In this document: piece by piece, positions 1-11,782 of the stretch
Layout of the letters: the number at the start of each line of letters is the position of its first letter
Position numbering within the stretch: the first letter of the stretch is position 1
Assembly: GCA_002205965.3 (NCBI GenBank)
Contig: NADL03000464.1
Span: 2,232,001 to 2,296,000, forward strand
Reading direction: 5' to 3'
Source: Kappaphycus alvarezii
Lineage: Eukaryota > Rhodophyta > Florideophyceae > Gigartinales > Solieriaceae
DNA length: 64,000 bases
The notes under the pieces: generated by a model
Told to the model about the DNA's origin: nothing
Database searches by the model: none
What the model saw: the letters and a program-made list of their open reading frames with translations, nothing else
Made by a program: the position numbers and the translations under genes

Positions 1-271
1 CGGTTTATATGCGGGTGGGCAGTGTGTGGCAACATCAGGTTGAGCTGCACTCTGCCCATCTAAAAACTAAAAAATAATCATAAAACTGCAGAAAATAACT
101 AAAAAATAGGCCAGACTACAGTAGTCTCGGTGTAGAGGGCCGTAGACGTAAAAATAACTCATACAAGTGCCCAAATTCAGACGTTTTCTAGAAGCATCCA
201 CGAGCTCACAACATAAACCATCTCTATTTACCCCCTGTATGCAGGTGCAACATGCAAAGTCCTGAATGCCC

Positions 272-313
272 TACTGTACAGTCTGACATAATACAGTACA
301 GTACACTACTGCA
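272..313. repeat. TACAGTAC-motif cluster
   Basis: A short stretch with repeated CTGTACAG and CAGTACAGTAC words. The same word family recurs at 12361-12616, 49217-49308, 51710-51794, 56401-56408 and 60841-60942. In the gene island it sits 140-200 bp upstream of start codons, so it may mark a promoter here too, but no gene start is recognised next to it. The rest of 1-480 shows nothing else. Confidence 0.5.
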
Positions 314-484
314 CGGTAAATAAATCCCCAGTGCTTCCTCTAGTTTTGAAAAAGATTGATTCTGATTAGACAAAAAGAGCAGTTTCCCCCCCTCCGCACG
401 CCGCCACATTTCGCCAAGTACGGTTGCTGCAGGCGCTGCCGCAACAGTCGCAGAGCGTGAGAAACATCGTCATTACGGCACTTC

Positions 485-697
485 CTACAACCAAAAAGAT
501 ACCCTATCTCCCCCGTCGGGATTGATATCTATGGCGCCTTGGGCGACGGCGGCAACGGTTTTTTCCGCCGACTTGCTTCCTTCGCTGCTTCCCGTCGCGG
601 TTGCTCCCCTCAACAGGAGCTCCGCGACTTCGTTACCCGTTTTGCATTTAGTCTCCAAGTTATGCAGGCGCGACAAGTTTCTGCTCGCCGCCCGCAT
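485..697 (-). CDS. Small hypothetical ORF, 70 aa
   Basis: An ATG-initiated 70-codon frame in a locally GC-rich patch. The N-terminal half looks helical (Leu, Glu and Lys rich, around LHNLETKCKTGNEVAELL) and the C-terminal half is rich in Ala, Gly and Ser. I do not recognise a family. It could be one exon of a split gene, since genes in this window do contain introns, or a chance frame. Nothing conserved anchors it, so confidence is low. Confidence 0.22.
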   Translation of the reverse strand: MRAASRNLSRLHNLETKCKTGNEVAELLLRGATATGSSEGSKSAEKTVAAVAQGAIDINPDGGDRVSFWL

Positions 698-854
698 CCG
701 TAGTTAATTTTTGAATACCCTCCGCACGCCTCTGCGCGACATTGTACAACCCATAAAGACCTACCACCACGTTTCCGTAGATTCCCAGGAAAACGGCGCC
801 TCAACAAGAAATAATGCTAAAAGCGCAGGCCATGCTGAAAGTTGGTTCGCGGGA

Positions 855-1010
855 TATTCATGCAAAGGCACGCTGCGGCCACTGCCACGTCGATAGATCG
901 GATATATCTTCCAAGAGTAAAACAACCAAATCTTCCCCCTGCCACGTCCAACGCGGCCTGCCTGCTAGCTGGCCTCGAACCAGCCTTCCAGCGGCTTTGA
1001 ACCAGATTAA
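855..1010 (+). repeat. Dispersed repeat shared with 51.36 kb
   Basis: The segment beginning ATGCAAAGGCACGC and continuing through GCGGCCTGC resembles 51365-51460 in the same orientation, with scattered substitutions. The copy here is longer because 892-938 interrupts it. Antisense frames of both copies share residues around QAALD and AACLC, which may mean only that the DNA is related. The element type is unknown. Confidence 0.5.
882..948 (+). other. 47-nt insertion flanked by a 10-nt duplication
   Basis: CTGCCACGTC occurs at 882-891 and again at 939-948. Between them lie 47 nt that are absent from the related copy near 51.37 kb, which has only one such word. The insert (GATAGATCGGATATATCTT at its left end, ending TCTTCCCC) resembles sequence at 1313-1358 and 1432-1482, and more weakly 1081-1117. 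This is the pattern expected of a tiny inserted sequence with a target duplication. A deletion in the other copy could also produce it. Confidence 0.45.
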
Positions 1011-1080
1011 TTCTGTTTCTTGGTTCCCTCGGGCCGACTACTTGTACCAATTATGTGTTGCGCGTTGGAACATAAGCTAA

Positions 1081-1486
1081 CCTATTTTTCTTTCATTAAA
1101 ACACCTCAATTTTCCCCATGCTACATGCTGAAAGCTGAAGTAAAGCACAGCAGTGGTGCTGTATTTCCAAATGTAAGGCATTGATGCTAGTAAACGAAGA
1201 GAATTCTTAGAAATTGTCCAAACCGAAGAACGGCAGCGAAGTTAAGGGGATTGTTTCGGAATTTACTCTTTGAAGATATATTCATCTTTCCTGAAGTAGG
1301 ATATTCCGGGCCACAACGGACCATATCTTTCAAATATTAGATCACCTCACATTTCCCCTCCATCCTAAAAGTCCAAAGCTAAGTGTATGCCGTGTTCCGA
1401 AATTTAGATAGCGTCGGATTACATGTATCCACATAGATCGAATGTATCTTTCAACAATAAAAAAATCCCAAACTATCCCCCTTAGC
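1081..1486 (+). repeat. Degenerate ~50-nt repeat family
   Basis: Three further copies of the 892-938 sequence: a weak one at 1081-1117, and better ones at 1313-1358 and 1432-1482. The last two share TATCTTTCAA followed by A/T-rich sequence and a CCCC run. The words TGTTTCGGAATTT (near 1252) and TGTTCCGAAATTT (near 1392) precede them, suggesting a longer degenerate unit. From 1490 to 2580 I see no gene and no recognisable element. Confidence 0.4.
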
Positions 1487-2581
1487 GCAATGGACGGAGA
1501 TCATGACAAAGTTCGCAGCCAGCGGCATCAATTACTTTGATATTACTTTCGTGAATCCGCAGGCCCCTTCTCATCTCAGGATGAGAATCTTTCACCCCCA
1601 AAGATCTGGAACGTAGCCCAGGCTGACACGCTAAGAAACTTCCCATGTTTTCGAAAACTGCGAATTTGGGGTCGCCCAGGCTGACATGCTAAAAATACCA
1701 TGGGCTCATAGCTGGGCTGTCTGTTATGAACTGGTTCGTGTTGGTTTGTATCTCTACGCTCGCGCTCGGATGGTGGTATTTCGGTGCATTCTGCACGATC
1801 AAGGAAGTGGCACGATCAGTAGCAAAACGAGCCCTGGACTAGTACTCCAGTGTGAGGGCCGTTCTCCCTCAGCAACAAACCGTGCTACATGCAAATCGGA
1901 CTACCAGCTAACTTTTGGTTGGTAGAAATGTCCCGTTATTCTTACTGCAGATCCTGAATCATGATTTGAAGGCAAACTAAAATGACCCCAGCTTTTCCAA
2001 AAAAACGCCGTAATCCAACCCCACTTCCTCGATCGTCATCATGAAAAATGAACAAACCACCCCTGTCGGGATGACAGAGCCCATTTGGTTTGAGTTAAAC
2101 AGTTGGATAGAACTTTGTGAAACTGATGACTGATTTAGCCCGCTATCCTGTTGGACTCCGGTATTTCTTTGACTTTAGGTAGAATAGCGAAGACAAACTT
2201 ACATTGAATAAAAGTAGAAGGGCGAGTTATTTTGGAGATCGAAGGCCCGTGAAACGGTGTATATTCTAACGTTTTGCTACCTAGCCAAGTATGGCAACGA
2301 GGGATAATACGATAACTAGATGAGGATGAACTTAATATAGGAAGCCCTACCTTTAAGGGGAACCTAAAAGGGAAATTGCATCATGAAACTATATCACTGT
2401 GTATAGTGTGGGTGGCTACGTCACCCACACACAATATTTGACAACTAACATATAGTAATGTATCTGAGTTGCGTCGAATCGATTAGGTCACCTAGGATAT
2501 GACTAAGACCGCTTCCCTACTTCAAGTAACATCTCAGTCACTCCGCTGTAAGGTATAGAAGTGAAAGCTGTTTTAACTGTA

Positions 2582-2882
2582 GTCAAGAATGGTTGGGCTG
2601 CAATCTGTAATCGAACTACTCGAAAACATGAGATTAGTTGTAAGCAAAGGCACCTACTTACCTTTTGGATCACCTCGTGTATGACTTTACTCACTTTGCA
2701 TATAGAGACCATAAGAAGCAAAACATAGAGCAGAAAAAAGAAGACATACAGGCTCACACACTTGTAATGACATAAACGGATGCCATTACATAGAAAAACA
2801 CAAAGCAGACGGTCTTATCATGAGGCAAATGGATAGCAAGTATACAAACCGTATTGAAAATGGTCGGTTGTCATATTCATAC
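2582..2882 (-). repeat. 3' LTR of the old copia-like element
   Basis: Matches 5470-5766 in the same orientation, for example ACATACAGGCTC, CACCTACTTACC versus TACCTACTTACC, and ACTTTACTCACT. Similarity fades just after TTCATACT. It is the left, hence 3', repeat of a minus-strand element. Confidence 0.65.
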
Positions 2883-4022
2883 TCCTCCTTTTTCAGCCAA
2901 ATTTCCTTTCCGAACTTTTGGTTCCGAGACGTGGTCGAAATACATTCAAACTCAACCCGAAAAAACTGTCAACAGGAGAGCATCTGTGATACTGATGGCC
3001 TTCTTGGTTAGAGTATCACCCAGAATGGTGCTTCCAGGTATCCAAGATATCTTTTCTATAGCATCAGTGTGAACTCATATCTGATACACCCAGCATCATC
3101 CCTGCTAGACCTATAGATCGAATTTTTCTGAGTAGATAACGAAGTAAATAAGTCTTTAGAGTCGACATAAAGCTGCACACGGATGTCTATCACGATAAGT
3201 TCAGAGGAAGTGCTAGCCTTTTCTTTCGTGTCGTCAATATATTCGCCAGCAGCTAAAATGTCCGCCGCGGTGACAAAAAAATTGATATTACTCACTCCAA
3301 TTTATCTGTTGGCCTTGGATAGGAAATTGGAGAGCAGAGCTTCTTGAGCTTCCTTAAAATGTTAACCTGCTCAGCTATATGGCGGTCCCTTGTGTCCGGC
3401 ACTTTCTGCTGAAGAGAGTTAGAGTAAAATGAGCAGACAGGAGATGCTGCTGTTCTAATCCACCCAATCAAGCTATTGATAGACGCGGATGCATACTTTT
3501 CGATCGTATTTAGCGGCTCATCATATTAATTTCTTATTTTTCTTGAGAAAGGATATTCGTTAACTGGATCTAGCTTGTCTTTGGCATTTGTTTCCACTAT
3601 TAAGTTATCATTCTGATTAGTACTCTGATCCCGAAATAGCGAAGTTTTCCAGGGCCGTGGTTAGCATCACCAAATTTAAAACTGTTATCAATTTTTTGTA
3701 AGAAGTTCTTTGTCCGTTATCCTTCACTAGCTGCCGTCAAGTCGTCGACAATCTCTGCGACAACTAGAACTTGCCTTCCATTTTCTTTTTGGAAAAACAG
3801 TTGTGGAACATGAATGGACAGAGTGAGTCAAATTTCACCAATCAATTGGTCCGAATGACTTTCACATTTAGCATTGGCATTACGCAGGCCTGAATAAGCC
3901 GTCAGGAGTACCCATAGATGTGACCTTTTCATCGTACTCTCTCTCGGTGGTCTGAGGTATGCATCCCGCTGAACGTTTCCGGTCTGGACTAAAGCCGCCT
4001 TAACATCGGCCTTGCACAGTGT

Positions 4023-4346
4023 TCACCCAAAATGATATGCAATAGACTCTATGATCCTTAGACCTGTACGTGGGCAATTAGTGCAGTCTTTGCTCAACGA
4101 ATCCGTCAAATCTTCTTCGTTTCCATGAGGCGCTATGCGGGCCTTAAGCTTAAAGGATCCATCGTCGTTCTGCTTTGCCTTATACATTACATGACTGTTT
4201 ATAATGTTCGATGAGGATGGAATAGTACTCTTCGGCACTGGTCGCATAGTATTCAGAAATGTTTCCTCCTCCGCTTTATAAGCGTTTACCAGTGGAAAAC
4301 TGATTAAAGCCTTGCGCACAGTGAATGAGGAAAAGCTTGTTTCCAA
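4023..4346 (-). pseudogene. Copia-type reverse transcriptase fragment
   Basis: A 107-codon frame containing NIINSHVMYKAKQNDDGSF and LKARIAPHGNE, which corresponds to the N-terminal part of copia reverse transcriptase where a conserved basic and aromatic segment precedes the palm. The catalytic motifs lie beyond the break and I did not find them intact. Flanking minus-strand sequence down to about 3060 has only short frames. It belongs to the element bracketed by the 2.6 and 5.5 kb LTRs. Confidence 0.7.
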
Positions 4347-5089
4347 AGTGCCTGAGCATGCTTTTAAGGAACGAGGAATTTTTTCAGCTTACTGTTAGGC
4401 GAAATTACAACGTTTTCATTAAGGAGATTTAGTTAAACCTGCCCAATTGTTGCATAAGGTGCTCCCTTATCAACTAATGGTCCACTCTGACTTGCGTATG
4501 GAAAGGATGCTGATGATCCAAAAACTGTAGCCATGTTCAAAGAAACAGTTTCTTCTTATACTTATCGCCTCAGCTGGATGCATTGCCCGATTTAGACGAA
4601 GGTCAGTCACGATCATCATGTGTTGCCCGTCTGCAGCGAGTCAAACGATTTTACACGCGATGGTAACCATTTATCAGGATTGTAGTTCCTTTTCCAGTGA
4701 CCACACTTGACACAATTATCACAAGGAATCTTCATTGTGACATTATTTCTATTGCGACGTCCTCCTCCATGGCTCAAGCAGAGATATTGTTAAGTGCATT
4801 GATAAATTCTGCTGTAGGCGAAGATTTGTCGCACTGCCTATTTACAGATGGCACTGATTGATATGTTATTATGTTATAGCACCCAGAAACTGTTCGTTGG
4901 TAGACTGAGCGTTTTGATTGTCTTCAGATGGTGCAGCTGGTGTTAGTACTTACAATCTCTAGGAATCCTCAATTGAAGAATTGGACAGCAGCATGAGATC
5001 CGTGGTGCGTTATGGGAGCCTAGTCATCGTATAAATCGAGTTGAACTTTGAAACTTATGCAGAGAACTTAGATTCAAAGTTTTTTTACA

Positions 5090-5347
5090 TTAATTATTAC
5101 CGCGAATAGTATTATGTAGTGCGTTGAAAGAAAGATATGCTTCGTTCACACCAATGAATTCATCTGTTTGACAGACACTTCCAACTAGCAAATTTTCTGC
5201 TCCTTCACCTGTCAACTGTTCGTTGGATGTGCCAGAGAAGAGGAATTTGGCACGCCCATACAGTGGAGACTTGAGGCAAATAGCCTGGAAGGCAACAGGG
5301 ATATTGCTGCTATTGGAGTTTGGTAATTCATTAGGAACATTTACCAT
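5090..5347 (-). pseudogene. Gag-like N-terminal fragment of the old copia element
   Basis: An 85-codon reverse-strand frame immediately inside the 5' LTR, where gag is expected. It contains GRAKFLFSGTSNEQLTGEG, which is unlike any host domain I know. Assignment to gag rests mainly on its position between the LTR and the zinc-knuckle remnant. The usual copia gag is several times longer, so it is truncated or broken. Confidence 0.4.
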
Positions 5348-5469
5348 AAGCGGACCGCATCTCGGTATTACTCTTGGTCACCTATGCGATCAATCCATGG
5401 AGGCGATTTGGCATCCCAAGGGAACTCAGGCCTTGACTTCAAGCTAGATTACGGCCTCTTGGCCCATAA

Positions 5470-5766
5470 ATAAGAACGGTTGAGCTGCAAACTGGAATCT
5501 AACTATTCGATAACATGAGATGAGTTGTAAGAAAAGGTACCTACTTACCCGAAGGATCACTTCGTATGCGACTTTACTCACTATGCATACGTAGAACTTA
5601 AGTAGAAAAAAAAGAGCACCAAAAAAGACATACAGGCTCGCGCACTCCTAATGACATGAGCGGATACCATTAAATAGAACACGGCATCGTAGCCGGTCGG
5701 ACCATGAAGCAACGGGATAACAAGTAGACAAAGCGTATTCAAATGACCGGTCTTCATGTTCATACT
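5470..5766 (-). repeat. 5' LTR of the old copia-like element
   Basis: Partner of 2582-2882. It begins near AACGGTTGAGCTGC and ends near TTCATACT. For a minus-strand element this right-hand copy is the 5' LTR and would have carried the promoter. From 5767 to 6119 I see no gene. Confidence 0.65.
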
Positions 5767-6119
5767 AGTGCTATAAAACGAAGTGGTGTAACTGAGAACT
5801 TGAATAGTTCTTTTCACTCTTTTTCAGTTTATGTAATGGTCAATTGATCTAACTGCTGAATATTGCTGAATAATAGGGGCGACCTATAAGTTTTTGAAAC
5901 GTTATACATTGGAAAATAGAAATTTATTATCGTACCTCTTTTGAAATGTCTCAACACATAAATACATTCTATACCTCTTTAGAAAAAATGAAATATGAAA
6001 GGGTGGAAAGGGTGGAGTGAGGGCCCGATACAAGGCAATCTCTCTCACATTCTTCCCAGAGTCACAAGGCAAGTGAGAATTTGATGTGGAATGTGTTGAA
6101 ATTCGTCTCGTTTCACATT

Positions 6120-6197
6120 TCAAGGGGGGAAATTTGGGGTTATTTTAATATATGGAAGATGTGTTCGGTTATATCCACGAGGCTAATACGTTATGCG
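6120..6197 (+). repeat. Dispersed repeat, inverted copy at 31.6 kb
   Basis: About 78 bp (GGGGGGAAATTT to ATACGTTATGCG) match the reverse complement of 31582-31661, including an identical run through ATATCCACGAGG and CTAATACG. The copia-like element at 6238 inserted about 40 bp to its right. Nature unknown; it could be the end of a transposon family. Confidence 0.6.
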
Positions 6198-6237
6198 TTT
6201 CAAGGTGTGACAGGGAAATTCGGGATTTCCTGGTCAT

Positions 6238-6634
6238 TGTGGGAAGTGAATGGGTTTCACCCGTTTGGTGTTGCAGCGTGCTGCTCATCGTAGCACTTAT
6301 GCGCATGTTTTTGCCGCAAGTTGACGGTTACGGGTTGTTGATGCAGGGTTTTACTTGGCCTCTGCCTATTGGTGCACGCTCGGTGTTTTGCACCTCGGGC
6401 AGCTTGCAGAATTACCCTGCTTAGATAAGCGCGCGCCGTGTAGATGGATATAAATACCTCCTGTACTTCCCACCCGACTAGCGGGTTAAGAGACGTGTAA
6501 GAGAGTTCAGAAAGACCCAGTGTCAAGTTTCGTTTACGGTGCAACGCACTCGGACGTCGAGTAGCCGCACTAGTAAAGAACCTACCGGACGTCGGTAGGT
6601 TGACACTTCTCTTCTTGAACATTGTAGGTCCACA
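6238..6634 (+). repeat. 5' LTR of the complete copia-like element
   Basis: 397 bp bounded by TGTGG and CCACA, an inverted terminal pair typical of LTRs. A TATAAATA box lies at 6449-6456 and would direct the transcript. Antisense and sense frames inside it recur identically in the 3' LTR and are not genes. Differences from the 3' copy: A for C in the GAATGGG region, T for C near CCCAGTGTC, and G for T near the end. Confidence 0.93.
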
Positions 6635-6866
6635 TTCGCGAATACATAACATTGTTCGCTCTTTTTCTCTACGCAACATCGCTCACCCTCTTCTTTTTTA
6701 AACACAGTTCTTTCTTCTTTTTTCGATCACGTCGCTTTTGCACTCTTCCGTACTCAAAGTGCGGTCTGCTTTCGCTCTGGTACCACTCTTTGGTCTATCG
6801 TTTACTATTTGAGCATCAAGTGATCATCAAGTTCCAAATGGTTGCTCAAACTGCTTCTACGACGAG

Positions 6867-9800
6867 ATGTCTACACTGCCGACAGACAACCAAGGTGATG
6901 AAGGTCAGGATATAAGTGGCTTAGTTGGCTCAATTGAGGCTCCGTTCCTCCCGAACATCAGCGATGGTATGTTGACTGCTATGTCACCGGTGCTAAATAG
7001 ATTAATTACTACGATACGCACCTGGCAGGTGGATGAAGACCTTATTGGGGATGGTTTGGTGAAGTTCATCGCTGAGTTCTTCCCGCCCGCCGTCTTGTTC
7101 TCGTCCGACCTTCGTGCCTTACCGACCATCCACTCAGAGCTCCGGAACCTGTTAGACAAGCCTGGTGCTACCCTTACCCAGCACCCGTCCCGAAGGATCC
7201 TCATGACTCGGGCAACTAATCTATACGAGGATGAGGATGATGCCAACGCAGCTGTTGAGATTGTCCGCAACATTATCGCTGCAGGCCGTCGTGGTACTTC
7301 GCAAGGTGCTGAAGCTGCTTCCTCTGGTCCCAGTGTTCCGTCGTTTACTCCGCAGGTTTATAACGCTTCATCAGAGAAGGTTGCTCACAATGTGGCGGTG
7401 CGTTTCCGGGACAAAGACAAGAAGTTCGCCGGAGAACTTGGTCAGTGTTGGCAAGAATATGTCGATGAATACCATCAGATGTCTAGGGATTACAAGTTGA
7501 CTCAAGAACAGAAGCTCCATTACCTTCACAACCTTCTGCAAGTTGACGCCAAACGCTTCTACTTGGATGTCGTCGATGGCTACGCTACGACTTTCCAGCA
7601 AGCCGTTGACATAGTAGAGCGTGAATACAACTCAAATGTTCGTCAGAACAAGGTCAAGAACTTGCTGAAGTATCTTCGAATGAGAAAGTTCGTCAATGAA
7701 GGTTTGGATCCGACTGAAGCTCTTGGAAAGGTCTACAAGCCTATTAATAGGTTGATTCGTCAGGCACCCAACTCTCATCGAGGCGAAGCTCAAAAGGTCG
7801 ACTTCCTCTCTACGGCCGTTTCTGGTTACGAGTGGACAATTTAATTGCTCTCCCGTGTCGCGACTCATGGACTCAACTTCCAACAGCTGTATGGTGAGCT
7901 TGAGGCTTCATTGCAATTCAGCAAAGATGCTGAAGTTTCTCGTATGAAGGATGAAATCTTCTCCAAGGTTAAGAGCAGGAACCTCGGGTACAATGGAGAA
8001 GACACAGGAATACTCCTTGCCGGTCAAGGTCGCTACGGAAACCAGTCTTCCCCAAACAAGTCCAAAGCCTTTCACAACCGCCGTGTTGGTTCTGATAAGA
8101 TGAAGAAGAAAGTTCAGTTCGATCCGCTCTCCGTTGCAGGATGCTTCAACTGCGGTAAGCGCGATCACATGATCAAGGATTACCCAGAAGCTCTTAACGT
8201 TGCTCGTGCTGCTGCAAACAAGCTCTCGTACTACGAGAAACGGAATGAATCCCCCACGTATGGGACAAATATGGTTCTGGCTGAACTTTGCATGCAGTTG
8301 GATTCTTCGTGTCAAGTCATAGATGCTCCTGAAGGTGGTGACTCCGAAGTAGGAACTTCGAACAAGGACATGTTCGAGAGCCTCCTGGCTAGTTTTCAAG
8401 ATGCGAAAATAGACTTCATTCATGGAGGATCGACCTCGTCTTTGGACACCGCCGCCGTCATTCCGACTCCAAGTCTTGTCAACAGTGAGGATGACCCGAT
8501 CCCCTCCGACGATGCAGGTTCATTAGCTACCGTGTTCGAGCGTGATGATGACCTCGATACACTTCAGTGTATGGCAGTTAACACGGACCAATCCTCTCCG
8601 TTCTATGGTACATGTGTCGATACTGGAGCTCAACGTTCGGTGATTGGTAAACCTCAAGCCCTCGCGTACTACATGTTTGCTCGGCAAGCCATTCAACCGA
8701 ATACCTTCTACCGCAGGTACAAGTTCGGGAACCAACGCTTTTCGTGTATTGGAGTGATAAAGGTTCGGATTCCTCTGTCTAACTTCGAATTCATGGAGTT
8801 CGACGTCGCTGCGGGTGACGTCGACGTCCCTCTTCTTCCAGAATTGGAGTTTTTGGTCAAGTTTCACGCAACTGTGGACGTTGGCAAAAGGCATTTGCAT
8901 GCTGGAAAAGCACATTGGTCCATCCCGATGGTTCATAAGATGGGTCATCTGTACATCGAATGGCCTGACTCGGACATTCTGTACACGGTCGGTGAACTTC
9001 GCAAGGTTCATAGGCACTTATACCATCCAGAGTCGCAACGTTTGTACTCTGTGCTCCGCCGAGCTGGCCCCGAAGAATGTGAACCGGATGACCTAAAGAA
9101 GCTTCAAGAGATCGAAGCCGAGTGTGATGTATGTCAACGACTTAGTGCGATGCTAGGTCGTTTCAGGACAAGCGTGCCCGAGACAGATGTTGTAATTAAC
9201 GGAGTATTATGCTGTGACCTCATGTCTATCGATGGTAAGACTCTTCTGCATTGCGTTGACAAGGACACCAAGTTCAGTGCCGCTGCATTCCTCCCTGATC
9301 AAGGTGCTCAAGATGCATGGGAAACCTACCAGAAGATTTGGGCCCTCCGATATGTTGGACACCCCACCGAGTTGCATGCCGATGCTTGTCTACAGTTTAC
9401 TTCAAGGCTTTTCATTACTCAGTGCAAGCTGGCTTCGATCAAGTTGACCCTATCTGGAGTCGAAGGCCACAACGCAATCGGTGTTAGTGAAAGGTACCAC
9501 AAGTACCTAAGGCAGATCTATCGCAACTTTCAAGCTGAAATACCAAGCCTAAGCAAGGAAGACACGCTGGAGGCTGCTGTCAAGGTGTTGAATGATACAG
9601 CCGGTCCCCATGGTCTCGTTCCGACACTACTCGTCTTCGGAGTAATTCTCCGCATTCCAGTGACTTCGGCCAACCTTCCAGACCAAGTTATATGTATGGA
9701 GGCTATGGAAAAGGCAAGGCGAGAACTTGCAAAGGTCATCGCCGAGAAGCGGGTCTCGCGCGCGCTCCGCAACAATATCCCTGCCGCAGTGTCGAAGGAC

Positions 9801-11666
9801 ATCAAGATAGGGATAGAGGTTCTCGTCTACCGCGAAGGTCCCAAGGTATGGGATGGTCCCTTTCAAGTTTTGGACGTGTCTGGTAAGGTTGTTCATGTGA
9901 ATAGGAATGGGAAAACTGTCACGTTCTCTGTAGACAAGGTCAAGGAATATCTTCTTGGTCAAGCAAACAAAGGTGATCACGCTGAATCTCCAGTTACTCC
10001 TGACTTTCGAGAACAGTAAGGCCCGAATGTTTCGATCTCCGACGAGCTAGAGCAAGTTCTTGCAGATCGCCCGCCTCAAACGACAAATTTTGATAAATCT
10101 AGCAACACCTTCGACATTTCTGAGTTCCTCACGAAGGTAATCCAGAAGGATGACCCCCTCTACAGTTCGAAGATGTTTGAGGATGCAAGGACAGCAGAAG
10201 TTCAAGGTCTCTTGTTACGTGGTGTGTTTCAAGTCATCGATCGTTCCCAAGTACCTGACGATGCGAATGTCGTCAGTGGCAGGTTTGCGCTTACGCTCAA
10301 GAACATCGATACCGAGAAGGAGAAAGCCAAGGCAAGATACGTTGCCCGAGGACACAAGGACGTGGACAAGGGTCTCTTCGTGCAAAATACCCCAAGCCTC
10401 AACCATCGTTCGGTTCGAGTGATTGCTTCCTTTGCAGCAATCAAGGGCTATCGTCTGTTCAGCTACGACGTAAACCAAGCCTACTTGGAGAGTGATTACG
10501 ACATGAGCCGTGACATCTACCTAGACTCCAAGGACTCAGATCGCAAATACTTCAAGCTGTCCAAGGCAAAAGTGTTCAAGGTTCGAAGGCCCCTCTATAG
10601 CTTGTGCGATTCAGGTGACTACTGGCTCGACACAGTGCACAGGAACTTCAATAAGGACTTGCGGATAATTTCAATGACCGGAGACCAGTCTCTCTTTGCG
10701 AGCAAGGCCGCTGATGCAGACAGAGTGCAAGGTCTACTTGGTCTCTATGTTGATGATATCCTGGGTGCAGGCAATGATGAGTTTCAAGCTCTGGCTGACA
10801 TACTACCTGAGCGCTTCAATGTCAAGCAGAAAGAATTAGACGACACCGAATTCTTTGGCATTAGCATCCGCCGAACTGCCATAGGCCTTAATATTCTTGA
10901 CCAGAAGCTCTTCATCAACAGGTTTCCTCTTCTTCCTAAAGATGTATCGTACCAAGTCTTCCGAAGTGTTCGTGCATCGGTCGCCTGGGTTGCCTTCTCC
11001 TGTCCGTACATCATATGTGCCGTCAACAAGGCTTCTCAAGTTACAGAGTCCTCGTTCTGTTCAGGTGACATTGAGAACGTGAACCGCTCTATCCGTCGCC
11101 TTAAGTCCAAGGATTTTATACTCAAGTACGCCCACTTAGACGCGAAGCAACTACACCTGCGTGTCTACTGAGATGCTTCGTTTGGCACGAACACCGACCT
11201 CTCCTCGCAGATTGGATTCATCATTCTACTGTGCGACAAGTCTGTTAAATGCCATATTCTGGACTACGCAAGTCGCAAGGCGAAACGGATTGTTCGCTCC
11301 ATCACTGGAGGAGAAGTCTACGCAATGTCTGAAGCGTTCGATGCTGCTTTCATGCTCCGTCATGACCTCGAGAATGTATACGGTTTTAAGTTTCCGCTGC
11401 ACATGTTCACCAACTTTCGTCAGTTGTTCGACGTCGTCACCAAGGGTTCATCCACCTCCGAACTTCGTCTGATGGTCGATGTCGCCGCGCTTCGTGAGTC
11501 CTACAACCGGATCGCGATCGACTAACTGTGATTAGCCCGTGGTAAGATGAACATCGCTGATGCATTGACTAAGGCCACTCCGAACCCTCTCCTGGACATG
11601 CTGCTATCTACTTCTCATGATGATACCGTCGTCGAGCAATGGGTTGAACTTGAACTCTCTATATAA
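6867..11666 (+). pseudogene. Copia-like Gag-Pol with five in-frame stops
   Basis: One reading frame runs from ATG at 6867 to TAA at 11664 and encodes the whole polyprotein. Gag comes first, with a zinc knuckle at about 8142-8183 whose last Cys position reads Tyr. The aspartic protease motif DTGA is near 8618. Integrase has its zinc-binding HHCC region around CDVCQRL, then the core with residues near CCDLMSIDG, HADACLQF and GVSERY. Reverse transcriptase has an intact YVDD near 10746, and RNase H follows from about 11170. Stops fall at 7842 (TAA), 10017 (TAA), 11169 (TGA), 11523 (TAA) and 11529 (TGA). I detect no frameshift. All five could arise by C-to-T change at CAA or CGA. The copy should not make a full polyprotein unless stops are read through, and the damaged knuckle argues against activity. 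Confidence 0.88.
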
Positions 11667-11782
11667 GGTGCCCCTCGACCTCTGGTGGTGGTTAATTTGT
11701 TGGGTGATTTGTTTGCTTGTTTCTTAGTGTGTATATTTGGTGTGACCTGGATACCTCCGCTCGCGTTTGATAGTGGCGCGAG

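Larger units (their letters stand above)
2582..5766 (-). mobile_element. Old copia-like LTR element, reverse strand
   Basis: Related direct repeats at about 2582-2882 and 5470-5766 bracket reverse-strand remnants of gag and pol. The repeats align over their whole length with many substitutions and small indels, so the insertion is old. The order on the minus strand from the right-hand LTR is a gag-like ORF, a damaged zinc knuckle (4681-4725) and a reverse transcriptase piece (4023-4346), which is the copia order. LTR edges are approximate and I found no target duplication. Confidence 0.7.
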
